Positions 21,334-32,702 of a stretch of 54,516 bases of DNA are shown one piece after another (positions within the stretch are counted from its first letter, which is position 1; every line of letters starts with the position of its first letter). The translations under genes were made by a program, and so were the position numbers. The stretch lies in the NCBI GenBank assembly GCA_040357565.1, contig JBDODJ010000076.1. One strand, written 5' to 3'. The notes beneath the pieces were generated by a model, which had not been told where the DNA came from, did no database searches, and saw nothing but the letters and a program-made list of their open reading frames with translations. This stretch comes from Cercozoa sp. M6MM (taxonomy: Eukaryota > Endomyxa: Ascetosporea).

Positions 21334-21676
21334 TCACAAGTCTCGTCTCAGGTCGAACACGTAGAAGGCCGTGCCGAACGGATTCTCGAGGTAGAAGTAC
21401 ACGACGTAGACAATGAAGGCCAATGTCGCAAGGAAGGCCATGTACTTGCTCCATCGCACGGCTGTGCAGGAGGCCCAGTGAAACAGAACACCCCAAGAAA
21501 GTGGCGGTTGTACATCTCCGAATGTGCGCACTCGCGCCTCGGTGCTTGGCCATGCGTCCGTACTGCGCCACACACAGCATCCACAGCACCGGCATCAGCA
21601 CAAAGCCGCCGTAGAAGAGTCTCCGCGCACGCTGCGCATCCGCGCGGGAGGGAGGCGCCTCAAACAGTGCCTCCAT
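21334..21676 (-). CDS. PEN2: Gamma-secretase subunit PEN-2
   Basis: Two exons (21514-21676 and 21334-21461) join across a 52-nt GTACAA...CACAG intron to 96 residues, close to the usual 101. Exon 1 gives QRARRLFYGGFVLMPVLWML, matching the family pattern RKYYLGGFxxLPxLWxxN. Exon 2 gives IRRSVRWSKYMAFLATLAFI followed by VYVVYFYLENPFGTAFYVF, matching the second hydrophobic hairpin (IKxYVxxSxxGxLxW). PEN-2 is the smallest subunit of the presenilin complex that cleaves membrane proteins in the bilayer; it activates presenilin. The loop between the two hydrophobic regions and the C-terminus diverge from animal versions. The stop is a TGA at 21334-21336. The gene is head-to-head with the kinesin-7-like gene. 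Confidence 0.82.
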
Positions 21677-22033
21677 CTACACACAGAAGAGCGTATTTTC
21701 GGATGCAAATATACAAGAGATCGAGATCGCCAAAAAGCACCCCAATATGGCTGGCAGATCTATGTTATAGGCAAAACACGCGCCGTTCAAGCCTCTATCA
21801 CAAACAGGGAGCGCGAATGCATGCCAGAAAGTTGTCGGCTCGGTTGAGCCGAAAAGTGGTTTTCGCGCTGTGGGCAACGCCGTGATCTGCACACCGTGCA
21901 AAGCGTGGCTTAGGGGTGTTTGGAGTAGTGTAGGGTGCGATCTGGCCGGCGACAAAGGTCTTCTGTCGTTGAGACCCCAGACGACCCCAGACTGGCGGTC
22001 TGCAGTTCAGCTCCGCGCGTAACCGTGCCAGCC
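21677..22033. promoter_or_regulatory. Divergent intergenic region between PEN-2 and kinesin genes
   Basis: This 357-bp stretch lies between the start codons of the minus-strand PEN-2 gene and the plus-strand kinesin gene and must carry both promoters. No named element stands out. A short direct repeat of GACCCCAGAC occurs near 21980. Confidence 0.4.
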
Positions 22034-24783
22034 ATGGACAACATGGATGCGCACATTGAAGTCGGTGTGCGTGTGCGACCACTATCTAAAACTGAGCTCA
22101 AGAAACGTGCGAGCAGAGAACGCGCTTGGGAGAAGGTCTGCCAACCAACTTGCTTTTGTCGAGTTGACAGGACTGATTTTGCAAGCTTTCTGACTGATTT
22201 TGCAAGCTTTCTGACTGATTTTGCAAGCTTTCTGACTGATTTTGGGCGAAACATCGCGTGTTTTTGGTTTGCAGTGGCGCAAAGCACCGCGATCGACCTT
22301 GCAGCCTCGGAAAGGCGCCCATCCACCGCCTGTCGATGCTTGGAACATTGACTACGAGCGGGTGAGTTTCTGCTTTCTTGGGATTGGCGACAGCTTTGAC
22401 TCAAGTTTGAGTCGTGTGGTGTGCAGCGCAAGATGTGGTTGCGACAGCCAAGGAAATGGACGTCCAAGGCCTTTCTGGAAGAAAAAGACAACGCCAGCGT
22501 CAGTTCGACCGAAGAAGGCGACTCGAGCGATCCTCCCGAGTCGCGAGTGTTCCAGTTGCAGCGACTTTTCACGCCAGACACAACGAATGAAGACATTTAC
22601 AGGTAGCTCCTAGTCCGGTGACTGACTGAATGATGGGTGACATGGGCCTGGTAGGATGCTGGTGTCGCCCATTGTCGAGCAGTGCACGGAGGGCTACAAT
22701 GGCACGATCTTTGCCTACGGACAGACGGCGTCGGGCAAGACGTACACCATCTCGGGCGACGAGCAGACGCCCGGCGTCATGCTGCTTGGACTGCAGCACG
22801 TGTTCAACAACATCTCCAAGCAGACCCAGCGACAGTTTCTGTACTCGACTCTTTTTTCTGTCCCAAGCTATCACCCTTCCCTTCCTGCCCCTCCTTCCCT
22901 TCCTGCCCCTCCCTTCCTGCCCTCCTTCCCCTCCTTCCTATCCTTCTCTCCCTCCCTCCCTCTCTCCCTCCCTTCCTTTAGCATGATATCCTCTGCGCAG
23001 ACTGCGCTGCTCGTATCTGGAGATCTACAATGACAACATTCGCGACCTGCTGGCCAAGAAGAGCGCGTCTCTGTGCATCAAGGAGGACTCGCGCAAAGGC
23101 GTCTACGTCAAGGGCGTCACCGAGTACGTCGTGCGTGACATGGAGCAGGTGCTGGACCTGCTGGAAGTCGGCGCCAGCAATCGCGTCGTTGCCGGCACGG
23201 CGCACAACGAACACAGCTCGCGCTCGCACGCCGTCTTCCGACTCACTATCGAGTCCAAGCGTGTCGAGTACTCCCTCCCCTCCCTCCTCCCCCCACCTCC
23301 TCCCCCACCTCCTCCCTCCCCTCACCTCCTCCCTCCCCCACCTCCTCCCACCTCCCACCTCCCTGTCCCCTTTACTTGCCGTCTTCACCTCCTCCCGTCC
23401 CCCCACAGAACAGATCTGGACGAAAGCGAGATCGGCGGCGATCTGCTCGAGTCGGACGACGAAGAAAACCTCGCGCGTCGTGCTAACCCACGCAGGGAGA
23501 AGGATCGAGGTAGGGACAAGGACAAGGACAAGGACAGGGACAAGGACAGGGACAAGGACAGGGACAGGGACAAGGACAGGGACAGGGACAACGAAGACAA
23601 GGTGCGCGTATCGACTCTGAACTTTGTGGACCTGGCGGGCAGCGAGCGCGCAGCGGCGACGCAGCACAGTGCGCGGCGCTTCCGCGAGGGCGTGCACATC
23701 AACAAATCGCTGCACGTGCTGTCGCTCGTGATGAAGCAGCTGGCATCGCGCTCGCAGCACGTGTGCTTCCGCGACGCCAAGCTGACGCGCATGCTGCAGG
23801 ACGCACTGGGCGGCAACGCGCGCACCGCCATCATCTGCAACGTCACCGACGACTTTGGCAGCGTGGAGACCACGCTGTCCACGCTGCGCTTCGCCGGCAA
23901 CTGCATCAAGGTGCGCAACAAGGCGCGCCGCAACGAGGTCGACGTCGCGGCCTCCATGTTTGCGCGCCACCGACGTCAAATCAGCGCTGTCGAACAGCAG
24001 ATCCAAGCACTCGATGGTACTTGCAGTTTGCTATCTAATACGCCTACACTATGATAGATATCACAATATGTCCATCTAATTAATGTCCATCTAATTATTG
24101 TCGAGATATCGTGTTACCTTGTTTCTATGTTAGTATATCTTGATGTCTATATGTGTGTGTCTATGTGTGTGTCTATATGTGTGTGTGTCTATGTGTGTGT
24201 CTATATGTGTGTGTCTATGTGTGTGTCTATGTGTATGTCTATGTATGTCTATATGTGTATGTCTATATGTGTGTGTCTATATGTGTGTGTCTATATGTGT
24301 GTGTCTATATGTGTGTGTATGTGTGTGTACGCAGAAAAGACACCAGGGGACCTCGCACGGTCGCAGGGCGAGTCGACACCCCCTCAGCNNNNNNNNNNNN
24401 NNNNNNNNNNNNNNNNNNNNNNNNNNNNNNNNNNNNNNNNNNNNNNNNNNNNNNNNNNNNNNNNNNNNNNNNNNNNNNNNNNNNNNNNTGTGTGTGTATA
24501 TATATATATATATATATGAATATATATACTATGTCTATGTATGATATACATTTCGTTATGTCAGTATGTCGGTATGCCTGTGCAGAGCAAGTGCGGTGCC
24601 TGCGACGGCGCAACCGGCAGCTGCGCAAGGTGGCGCTGCAGCAGCTGGCCCAGGAGCGGCAGCAGCGACACCTGCTGGCCGAGCGACTGGCGCAGCTTGA
24701 GGCTCTCGCCGTCCTAGCTGGCAATGCTCCTCTCACCACCACCACAACCGCTGCCGCTGCAGTCACTACGCACTCTCCTATGC

Positions 24784-24820
<37 letters not shown>

Positions 24821-25394
24821 GCAACAGCAACAGCAACAACAAACCACGCCGAAAGCAACGTCGATGCAGTCACCAGTCCAGTCACCAATTCCGTCCTTTG
24901 TGCAGCGTTTTGATCTCGCCGAGGTTGCCCAATTTCCCTCTCCTTCCACTGCTTTTACCCTTTACCCTTCACCCTTGTAGAAGAAGGAGAACACGCCGTT
25001 CAAGCCGTTTCAATCGAATCTGCGCGCGCGCAGTCGCTCTGTGGTGGCGAAGAGTCACGAGGCGCCGCGACAGACGCTGCGACGCCACTCCGTGCTGAAC
25101 AACAGCAAGGTTCTGTCCGGCATGTTCGCGGACGCCATCTCCGCGCAACAAGCAACAACAACAACGGAAACTGCGGCAGCAAAAGCAGCACCGACTGCTG
25201 GCGGCAGTGTGGCCAGCTGTGAGTCCGCCAGCAGCAGCAGCAGCAGCAACAACAGTGCCAGCAGCACAACGCGCAAGCAGCGCCGTGACTCGCTGCACGT
25301 CGGCGCCATTGCACAGCAGCGTCGCCGGCGCCGTCGCGAGCGGAACGGCGCCAAACTGCGCCGACAGCTCGCCAGTGGTGGCACCTCCAACTAA
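22034..25394 (+). CDS. Kinesin-7/CENP-E-like motor with charged insert and polyglutamine tail
   Basis: The start at 22034 gives MDNMDAHIEVGVRVRPLSKT. Motor motifs: DTTNEDIYR, then YNGTIFAYGQTASGKTYTIS (P-loop, about 22695-22755), SYLEIYNDNIRDLL, NEHSSRSHAVFRLTIE (switch I), LNFVDLAGSERAAATQHSA (switch II), HINKSLHVLSLVMKQL and TLRFAGNCIKVRNKARRNEV (neck). The AYGQTxSGKT-x-T-x-x-GD...PGVMLL form points to kinesin-7, the CENP-E group of chromosome-linking motors. Between switch I and LNFVDLAG lies an acidic segment (DESEIGGDLLESDDEEN) and a (KD/RD)n repeat (23511-23592). The tail has a coiled coil (LRRRNRQLRKVALQQLAQER), a Gln run from CAA/CAG repeats (about 24782-24842) and a Ser/Thr/Arg-rich end stopping with a TAA at 25392-25394. 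The intron after the neck contains a 100-base gap. Confidence 0.9.
22170..22243 (+). repeat. 21-bp tandem repeat, about 3.5 copies, in first kinesin intron
   Basis: The unit is GACTGATTTTGCAAGCTTTCT, repeated three times identically and followed by a partial copy that ends in GACTGATTTT. It makes up most of the first intron of the kinesin-7-like gene. Each copy contains an ACTGA that resembles a branch-site sequence. Confidence 0.9.
22856..22979 (+). repeat. C/T-rich intron block
   Basis: This intron of the kinesin-7-like gene is made of CCCTTCC/CCTCCC runs on the sense strand and carries almost no purines. A similar CCTCC-rich intron occupies about 23270-23406 in the same gene. Both give long false open frames on the plus and minus strands. 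Confidence 0.8.
23511..23592 (+). repeat. Coding GACAAG/GACAGG hexanucleotide repeat
   Basis: About thirteen near-identical six-base units (GACAAG or GACAGG) encode alternating Asp-Lys and Asp-Arg within the kinesin motor domain, directly before the switch II exon segment. The frame stays open on both sides, so it is coding. Confidence 0.85.
24127..24590 (+). repeat. Long repeat-filled intron with assembly gap (100 N)
   Basis: This kinesin intron starts near 24015 (GTACTTGCAG) and includes a TGTGTGTCTATA-type repeat (24140-24330). A run of 100 N at 24389-24488 follows, then TGTG and TATA dinucleotide repeats (24489-24530). The flanking exons are in consistent frame, but the gap could hide further exon sequence. 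Confidence 0.9.
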
Positions 25395-25556
25395 TTCCAT
25401 CGTAGTCTTTTGTCATTGTCGTGTCATTCTGCGGCCGGGAACTTATATTGATCAGCGCAGCTCTGTTCTATCCGACCCATTTTACTTAGTTGCTACGCTA
25501 GCGCTCGCTCTATGAAGCTATCCGTCGGTCGGATTGCCGGCGAAACCTGACTTGAT

Positions 25557-25632
25557 TTATTGATCGCGACGAACAGACACGCGTACGGACCGTTTCACCG
25601 CACTACCCATAAAGTAGACGCACTCACACCAG

Positions 25633-25682
<50 letters not shown>

Positions 25683-25692
25683 NNNNNNNNNN

Positions 25693-25740
<48 letters not shown>

Positions 25741-28700
25741 CAAGGTACCTGGCACCGTCGACAAACTTTGTGCGGAACAGCACCGACGCGTTCTCAAACA
25801 TGCCCTCCTGTACACGCACATATGCACACCCACACACAGAAGAAGCGAGATGCTGCGCACCTTGAGCGACACGACAACGAACTGCGCCTGCGAGAAGTGC
25901 CGTCGCAGCATCGAGCCTGCAGCGAGAGCAAACATTACAATCCACACTGCAGTTGTGGTGTCTGCTACCAATGTTCTGCGTGTGCGACAGGTCCAGTGCA
26001 GCATCGACCTCGTCAAGAATGTACAGCGGCGCCGGTCGGAACTGCAGCATCGCCAGCACCTGCCGCAAACACAGATCGAGGTATCAACAAGTGCAAAGAC
26101 ATTAGTGTATGGGAAGTACCAGCGACAGTGCGAGCAGAGAGCGCTGGCCGCCGCTCAGTTCGGTCAGCTGTTCGGAACACAACTAGTTTCAACAGACACA
26201 CATGCACATGCGGCGACACAAGGAAGCTACAGTCTTGCGAGTGGCGCCAAAGTCCACCTCGACCACGAGACCCTCCATTAGGTCGTCCGGGTCCTCCTGT
26301 CGCAGTCGCGCCGTCGTGCCTGGCAGCAGCGAGCCGAAGATGCGGCCCAGCGACACTGATACCTTGCCCCTGCAAGTTGGGTATACTTGGACATCATGTC
26401 TTATCTTGTGTCTATTAATACCAGGTGCGTTCCAGTGCCTCCTTCTTGCGCTTGTCGAGTTCTTTCATCACCTTTTGCATCTCCTGCTTGTCCTGCGCAG
26501 TCGTTGGTGCAACACAACCTTCAATCAGACCAGTCCGCTCGGTTGCAAAACACAACAAACCGCTTCGACAACGCGACGCCGGTCGCGCAACCGATTAACT
26601 TCCGTCTCGAGATTGTTCTATAAATAAATATATATACACACATATTATATATATATATACATATAAATATATATAACTGTATGTTTATTTATTCAAACAC
26701 TGATGTAAGTCTATATACTCATGTATGTTGATATATGGACATCAATGTCAGTTTATTTAGAGACGTATATAGATATAGAAATGGATACAAAGAAAAGCAC
26801 CATCGAAGCATCCGACGCGGCGCTGTCGCCACCGCCGACCTGTTTCTCAAGTGCTTCGATGTTGGCCTGCTGTTGAGCCGCCGTCTGTCGTTGCACCTTC
26901 TGTCAGCGCCAGAAAAACTCGTATGCTTAGACAGCTTTATTGAGCGACAACAGTGAATGCACCGTTTCTTGCTCGCAGCGCTCCATGCCCCAGTCAAAGT
27001 ACTTGCTTCTCTGTGCCACACACATGGGGGTAGCTAAAACTAGAAGGCGAGGAGGGGACAAAGACTACATTGTCGTTGTCGTCGTCGTCGTTCAGCAGCG
27101 GCGTGACCCAGGCGTGTTTGAGAGTCAGCACACGCAGCTGCTTGGACGTCTCCTCCAGTCTCTTCTGCAGTCTGTCAGAAGAATACAAGACACTCATACA
27201 AATACAGAAAAAAACAAAAGCAAACAAATAAAACAACTAACTCATCAAGCTCGTGTCGTTGTTTGGTCTTCTTACGCTGCACTTCCGACCGCAGCTTCTC
27301 CAGCTCGCGCACCTTTTCTATCAGGGAAGGCAGAAAGGGGGGTAAAGAGGGTAGGAGACAAAGAGAAAGAATGGCGTACCTTGAGCCTCCTCAAGCTCGC
27401 GTTTAAACTCGTTCTCGGCCGAACTAAATTGTTCGCGTGAGTTTCGTATCTCTTTGTCAGGAAGAATACAAAAGAAAAGTACCGCAACTGAACCAGGCGT
27501 TTTTCGAGTGCTTTCTTTCGCTCGGCACTCTGTTTCGCCAGTGTCTCTTGTCTATACGGGAGGGGGATAAGGGAGGGGGTAAAGGGGTCAAAAAAGATGG
27601 TTACTCCACAAATTTCGCCTCCAGTTCGGCAATCTCTTTCTCCTTCTCGGCCACTGCACTCAGGGTAAGGGTAAGTAGATGGTGGGAGGGGGGTAAAGGT
27701 TAAGTAGATAGGGGGTAAAGGGTAAGTAAATAGGGGTAAAGGGTAAGTAGATAGGGGGATAAAGGGAGGGTACACTGGGCAGGAACGTCCTGTTGTAGCT
27801 CCTCACGCGCGGCGTGCAGCGCCACCTGTCGCTCGCGCAGCTGCTCCGACAGCGACTCGGCCGACTGCACGGCCGCCTCGAGTTCGCGTTTCTTCTGCCT
27901 CACCGACTCGGCTATCATACGCAGTCGGCGCTACAACAAGGTTGTTTTTGACACGCACTGACATACACACACTGAAGTACCTCACGTCGCTCGGCAGTGG
28001 ATTGCAGGTCGTCCAGTGCCTGTCAAGAACACGCTTGGTGGACTGCACGCACACACTTAACTGAACTGAGGTGGGAGAAACGCACCTCCTGCAGTTTCGC
28101 GGCACTCTCACGCGCTGCTTCCAGTTTCGGCTGCAGCGAAAACAGATACCCGCTTGTTTAGCTCCTAATTACACACCCCTCCTCACTCTATCCGACGAAA
28201 GCTACCAGTAACTCGACGAACTCAGCGTTGATTTCTTCGATGCGCGCACTCGCTGCACAAGAAACGTGTAAAGACCAACAACAAACAAAGAAACAACAAA
28301 CAACGAAACAACAAACAAAGAAACAACAAACAAAGAAACAACAGCAAAAAACAGCAAACAAAGAAACAAGATAAGAAACAACGAAACAAGTACCGGTATT
28401 CACTGTCTCCTGATCGGCCGTGAAGTCGCTGTTTTGCAGGTCCTGTCTCATACACAACACACACACAGTACACACAGACACCTCTCTCCTTTGAATCAGG
28501 GTGCGGCTACATTTCTGAGACGCTGCAGACGGTCGCGCAGTTTGTTGCGACGCGACACGAGCGACTACACACCCATATAAATATATGCATACGTACACAA
28601 GTTATTAATATTATATATATCTATATATATATATATAATAGACATACATATATATATATAGATCGATAAATAGACTCATATGTCTATCTATACTTCTCTT

Positions 28701-31700
28701 TATTGGTACTAAAAAAGCACACCTGAGCCCCGCGTTCGGCATTCTCGATCTTGTTGAGTTCATCTGTGGGTGGACAAGGGTATAGTTAGACAGATAGGGG
28801 GGTAAGGAGACAGAGAAGCAAAGGCTTGTACCAACGCATTGCCGCCGCTGTTGCTCCAACTGCGCGTACTGTGACTCCAGTCTGCACAGAGAGGCAAAGG
28901 AATTTAAGGAGATATGGGGTGGGGTAAAGAGGGGGTACTGTCGCAACTGCTGCATCTGCAACAGGATCAAACGATCGCTGTTGGGAGCACTGCCGCCCGA
29001 CAGCGTGCCACCCGGCGCGTACTCGTCGCCTTTGATTGTCACGGCCGCTCGTTTAATCTGGGAGGGTCAAGAGGTCAGGGGGTAAAGGGGGAGAAAAGCG
29101 AGTACTAGAGGGGTAAAACCTCGTCAGTGTCGACGCAGTGTCGTGCTGCTCTTTCGTTCAACGCAACGAATTTCTTGCCGAAAACATAGTCCAAAACTGG
29201 CGACATTCGATCCGACTGCGACTCGTCTGTTGTCTCCACCTGTACATGTTTATTCAATAGTTACGCCCTAACCCCCCCCTCAATGATGATACCAGATCGG
29301 AGGCGACAAACAGACGGTCCTCGCGCGTCTCGGGATCCCGTGTGGCACCCTGTGCCATGCGTTTCACACGATCCTCGATCGGGTTCGAACGAATCTTGTC
29401 GAGTGGAATCACCTGCACGCACAGCACACTCCAAAGCAACAATACAGCAAAGCAGCAAAGCAAGAAACTTGAAAGCAAAGGAAAAAGCAAAGCAAAAGGC
29501 AAGGCAAAAAGCAAAGCAAAGGCAAGGCAAAAAGCAAAGCAACAAAGTAAGTGGAACTAAAAAGCAAAGGCAAAAGCAAAACAAAACTTAAACTCGTAAA
29601 AAATGAAACAATGAAACTTGAAAAAAGCAGCCAGAAAACAAAGCAACTTGGAAACAAAGCAGTTTGAGATCAAAGCTACTTGAAAAAACAAAAGTGAACG
29701 CAGTACGTTGACACGCTGTCGCAACGCTGGGTGCTGCAGCACCTGACGACCGACCTGTTGCGACTCCACCACAACGTTGTACAGCAGTCCACCTGGACAA
29801 GCAAACACCGCAACATTTAGCTCCAAGTCTAATAGAGAGATACATGCTCTACCTGCAGCGGTCTGAATGGCGAGCGACCACTTCTCGTTGCCCGGACGAA
29901 CGCGAAACAACTGCGCCACAGTGCCGTAGACACCGGGCACGGGCGGGTTCAGTTTGAACAGTCCTCTGTGTATCAACAATTCCAACATGTCCAGTCTGTA
30001 CATCGTTATTCATCTTTGTACCTGGAACAGGCACCACGCAGCTCCTGCAAAGAAGCCTCCAGCTTGTACCTCCTACGGGGGTGCAAAGGGAAGAAAACAA
30101 AGGGTAAAGCAGAGGTAAAGGAGGGGGTAAAGGAGGGGGGTAAAGGAGAGTAAAGGTGCAAAGAAAAAGAGAAAGCTCACTCCTGCTCAAGGTGAAAGCG
30201 CTGTTGTTCGAGTTGCTGTTTGCGGCTGTCGATGTCGTCTCCAAGCTGCTGCTGCAGGCGTTTCTCGAGACTTGCAACTTCGGCCTCGAGTTGCTTCGCG
30301 TCGTGCTGCTTCTGCTCGAACTCGCTGCGCACGCGCTCCATCAGTCGTCGCTTCTGCGCGATCGTGCCTTTCAGCTGCTTTTTTTCGCCGCTAAGCCGGC
30401 CATGTTTCAGCTCGAGTTCCGACACGTGCTTCTTGGCCGCCATCAGCTGGCCCGCCAGTGAGCCATCGCTTTCACCGACTGACACGCCAAACTGCTGGTC
30501 CTCCAAGTTGCGAATCTCCTGCGTTTCCAAAAAAGCCAAAAGTTACTCCATTTAAGTCAAAATTGCAAAACACAACACAGACACAAGCTCACCTGCTCGA
30601 GTTTCTTAACCGTCTCTTGGGTTTTCTGCTCTTGGTCCGACTCGCCTTGCAGTGAGGCCTGTTTGTTTGTTTTTGGTGCGTTAGTTCCGCGCGGATACCA
30701 GAAAATACAAAATAGACAAAGAAGGTGTACCGCCATTTTCTCGACTTCTTCTTGCAATTTATCACGTGCGTTCTGCTCAAACATAAGTCAGACGATTAGA
30801 CAGATTTTGAAAGAAAAGACTGACCTGAAGCGATTTGAGCGCCGCTTGTTCTTTCGCGACGTTCGTGCGCAACGATTTGCACTGCTCGTTGGCTTGCTGC
30901 ACATGAGAAACAGTTGAACGTTCCAGTTGGACGGTACCACAGAACAAAAAACTCATTCGAAGCGTACCACAGCAGCAGAGTGCGCCGTATCGAGGTCCTG
31001 CTGCAACTTGGATTGACCGTTGTTGCTCTGCGAAATAAAAAGCAAAAGGTTCGGTTTTCAGGGGTCAGGTTTGAGAATCAAAGACAGGAAGAACTCACCT
31101 GAGCTTCGGCGTGCTGCTGCTTGAGTTTCTGTACGTCAGTTTTGGCCTCTTCGACTTTCATACTGTGACATCGGGGAGTTGTTTGAAACAAACAGAACCA
31201 TCAAGCAGAGAAAAACTCCAAACACCTGAGTGAGTCGACGCCGCTGCTGATATCTGCCATCCTTTTCTGTGCCTCTTGTTTCAGTGCCGCTTGCTCTTTC
31301 TGTCGCCGGTGCAGCATGACGCCCTGCAGTTCCGAAAGCGCGCGCACGGTTTCGCGGTGCGACTGGAGAAACGGAACCAGGTGCAAACGGCAAAGCACAT
31401 GCACAAGCATTCTACCGTGATGAGGCCGCGTAACTTTTGTCGCTTGCGACGCTGTTCCTGCCTGCGTGCGAGTCAGTTAGAACGTTGGGAAGACAAGGAG
31501 AATGGGGGTACAGTTTTTCCATCTGCGGATTGATGACATCGTTCATCTGAGTGTCAATCTGCCGTAATTTCTGCTGCTTGCGCTTGATCGTGGCGTACGC
31601 CTCCGCGCGTTTCTTATCGTAGGTACGCGTGCCAACGCACTCTTCGATCAGTCCGAGAATCTCGCGCGGTTTGGCATTCAGCACCTTGACGATTCGGCCC

Positions 31701-32476
31701 TGCAAAACAGTTGGGTAAAAGTACAGGTAGGGTAAAAGTAAAGGTTAAAAGTAGAGACGAAGGTAAAGGTGGAGACAAGGGTAAAGAGCAAGGATACCTG
31801 CATGATGAGGAAGTGTGGATTGTTGATGTTCAACTGGACGGAGCGGAACATGTCGTGCACTTGTTTTTGAGTCGCCCTGCGACCGTTGATCATGTACTTG
31901 CCACGTACGCCGGCATTGCCTCCTGTAGCCACCTGTCGCGTCACTGTGATTTCGTCTTCCTCTTCGTACTGTCACAAGTCACTTCTCTTTCTCACAACAA
32001 AAAACACACGCGCGGACACTGAAGAAAACGCACGCCTGGTGGCTTGTGTTCTGGGTTCGTGTTATCGAAAACGATGCTGACTGAGGCAGTCGTGATACCT
32101 AGCAGCAAAAACACAGTGACCAATTCAACGTATTGAAGGCACAAAAGTAAAGCACCCGATTGGCCGTTTTTGTAGATGAGTTCGGTCAAATTGGCCACTC
32201 GCAAGTGCGACAGCTGTCAACAATTAGCGTTTCTCCAATGCTCAGACAAGAATCAGAGTACCTGAGTAATGCCGAGAGCGAAACAAATGGCATCGAGAAT
32301 GTTGCTTTTGCCACTTCCATTCAGTCCAGTGATGGCCGTGAACTGCAGAGACACGTTGTGGACTTCAGCTTTCACCAAACACAGAATGGAACACGCACCT
32401 TTGAATCAAACTCGCCCACAACCGTGCGACGTGAGTACGATTTGAAGCCGTCGAGCACGACTTGTTTGATGTACAT
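25557..32476 (-). CDS. SMC2: Condensin subunit SMC2
   Basis: A seven-kilobase gene with more than twenty introns. The start at 32476 reads [20 protein letters not shown], followed by [20 protein letters not shown] (Walker A) and [17 protein letters not shown]. Next come [20 protein letters not shown] and NNPHFLIMQ, then the head-to-coil transition [21 protein letters not shown] long coiled coil with a central hinge fills the middle. The hinge exons (29000-29990) give [21 protein letters not shown] and [17 protein letters not shown]. The C-terminal head gives [20 protein letters not shown] (signature), [20 protein letters not shown] (Walker B/D-loop), [17 protein letters not shown] and RTKFVDGAS. 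The stop is a TAA at 25557-25559. SMC2 pairs with SMC4 in condensin to compact mitotic chromosomes. Its LxxLxYKNGQ and [10 protein letters not shown] strings are diagnostic of SMC2. The transition motif differs from the usual EEAAG. Confidence 0.95.
25636..25739. repeat. (GA)n/(CT)n dinucleotide repeat with 10-base gap
   Basis: A GA run on the plus strand is interrupted by ten N at 25683-25692. It lies in the last intron of SMC2, where on the sense strand it is a long CT tract leading toward the acceptor. The repeat length is probably not resolved in the assembly. Confidence 0.95.
27337..27775 (-). repeat. TTTACCC-rich SMC2 introns
   Basis: On the SMC2 sense strand these introns repeat short units of the form CCCTTTACCCC or CTACTTACCCTTTACC. 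The same word recurs in introns near 28800, 28920, 29080, 30080-30150 and 31715-31790. The clearest tandem array is at 27660-27770. Confidence 0.7.
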
Positions 32477-32702
32477 CTCGACGTCTCGCCTTCGACTCAA
32501 GCTTCACACCTGTCTCGATGAAGCGCGCCAAAGCAACGCGAGTCAACGCAAGCTGCTCTGACCGAAATTTCGTATCACTTCAAATGTAGAGCGTCGAGGC
32601 GCTCCACAGGCGCCAATAATTAGTCTGCACGCAGCTGGGCAGCTCGCAAACCTCAGTTTGATCACAAACGATTCTAAAGGGTCCGGTTCTGCTTAAGTAC
32701 AA
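32477..32702. promoter_or_regulatory. Divergent intergenic region between SMC2 and WDR5-like genes
   Basis: The 226 bp between the SMC2 start (32476, minus) and the WD40 gene start (32703, plus) must contain both promoters. CCAATAATTAG at about 32609 contains a CCAAT word; no other named element is clear. Confidence 0.4.

Noticed and set aside
24730-24950. Minus-strand poly-Cys frame opposite the kinesin tail
   Set aside because: It is the complement of the CAA/CAG polyglutamine run; the plus-strand kinesin frame is supported on both sides.
25636-25740. GA repeat with N run as a possible insertion site or element boundary
   Set aside because: A simple dinucleotide repeat with an assembly gap inside an intron explains it; no target duplication or element gene is present.
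27660-27770. Telomere-like tract (GGGTAAA repeats)
   Set aside because: The word is GGGTAAA, whose complement TTTACCC is not the TTTAGGG/CCCTAAA telomere unit. The arrays lie inside SMC2 introns, not at a chromosome end.
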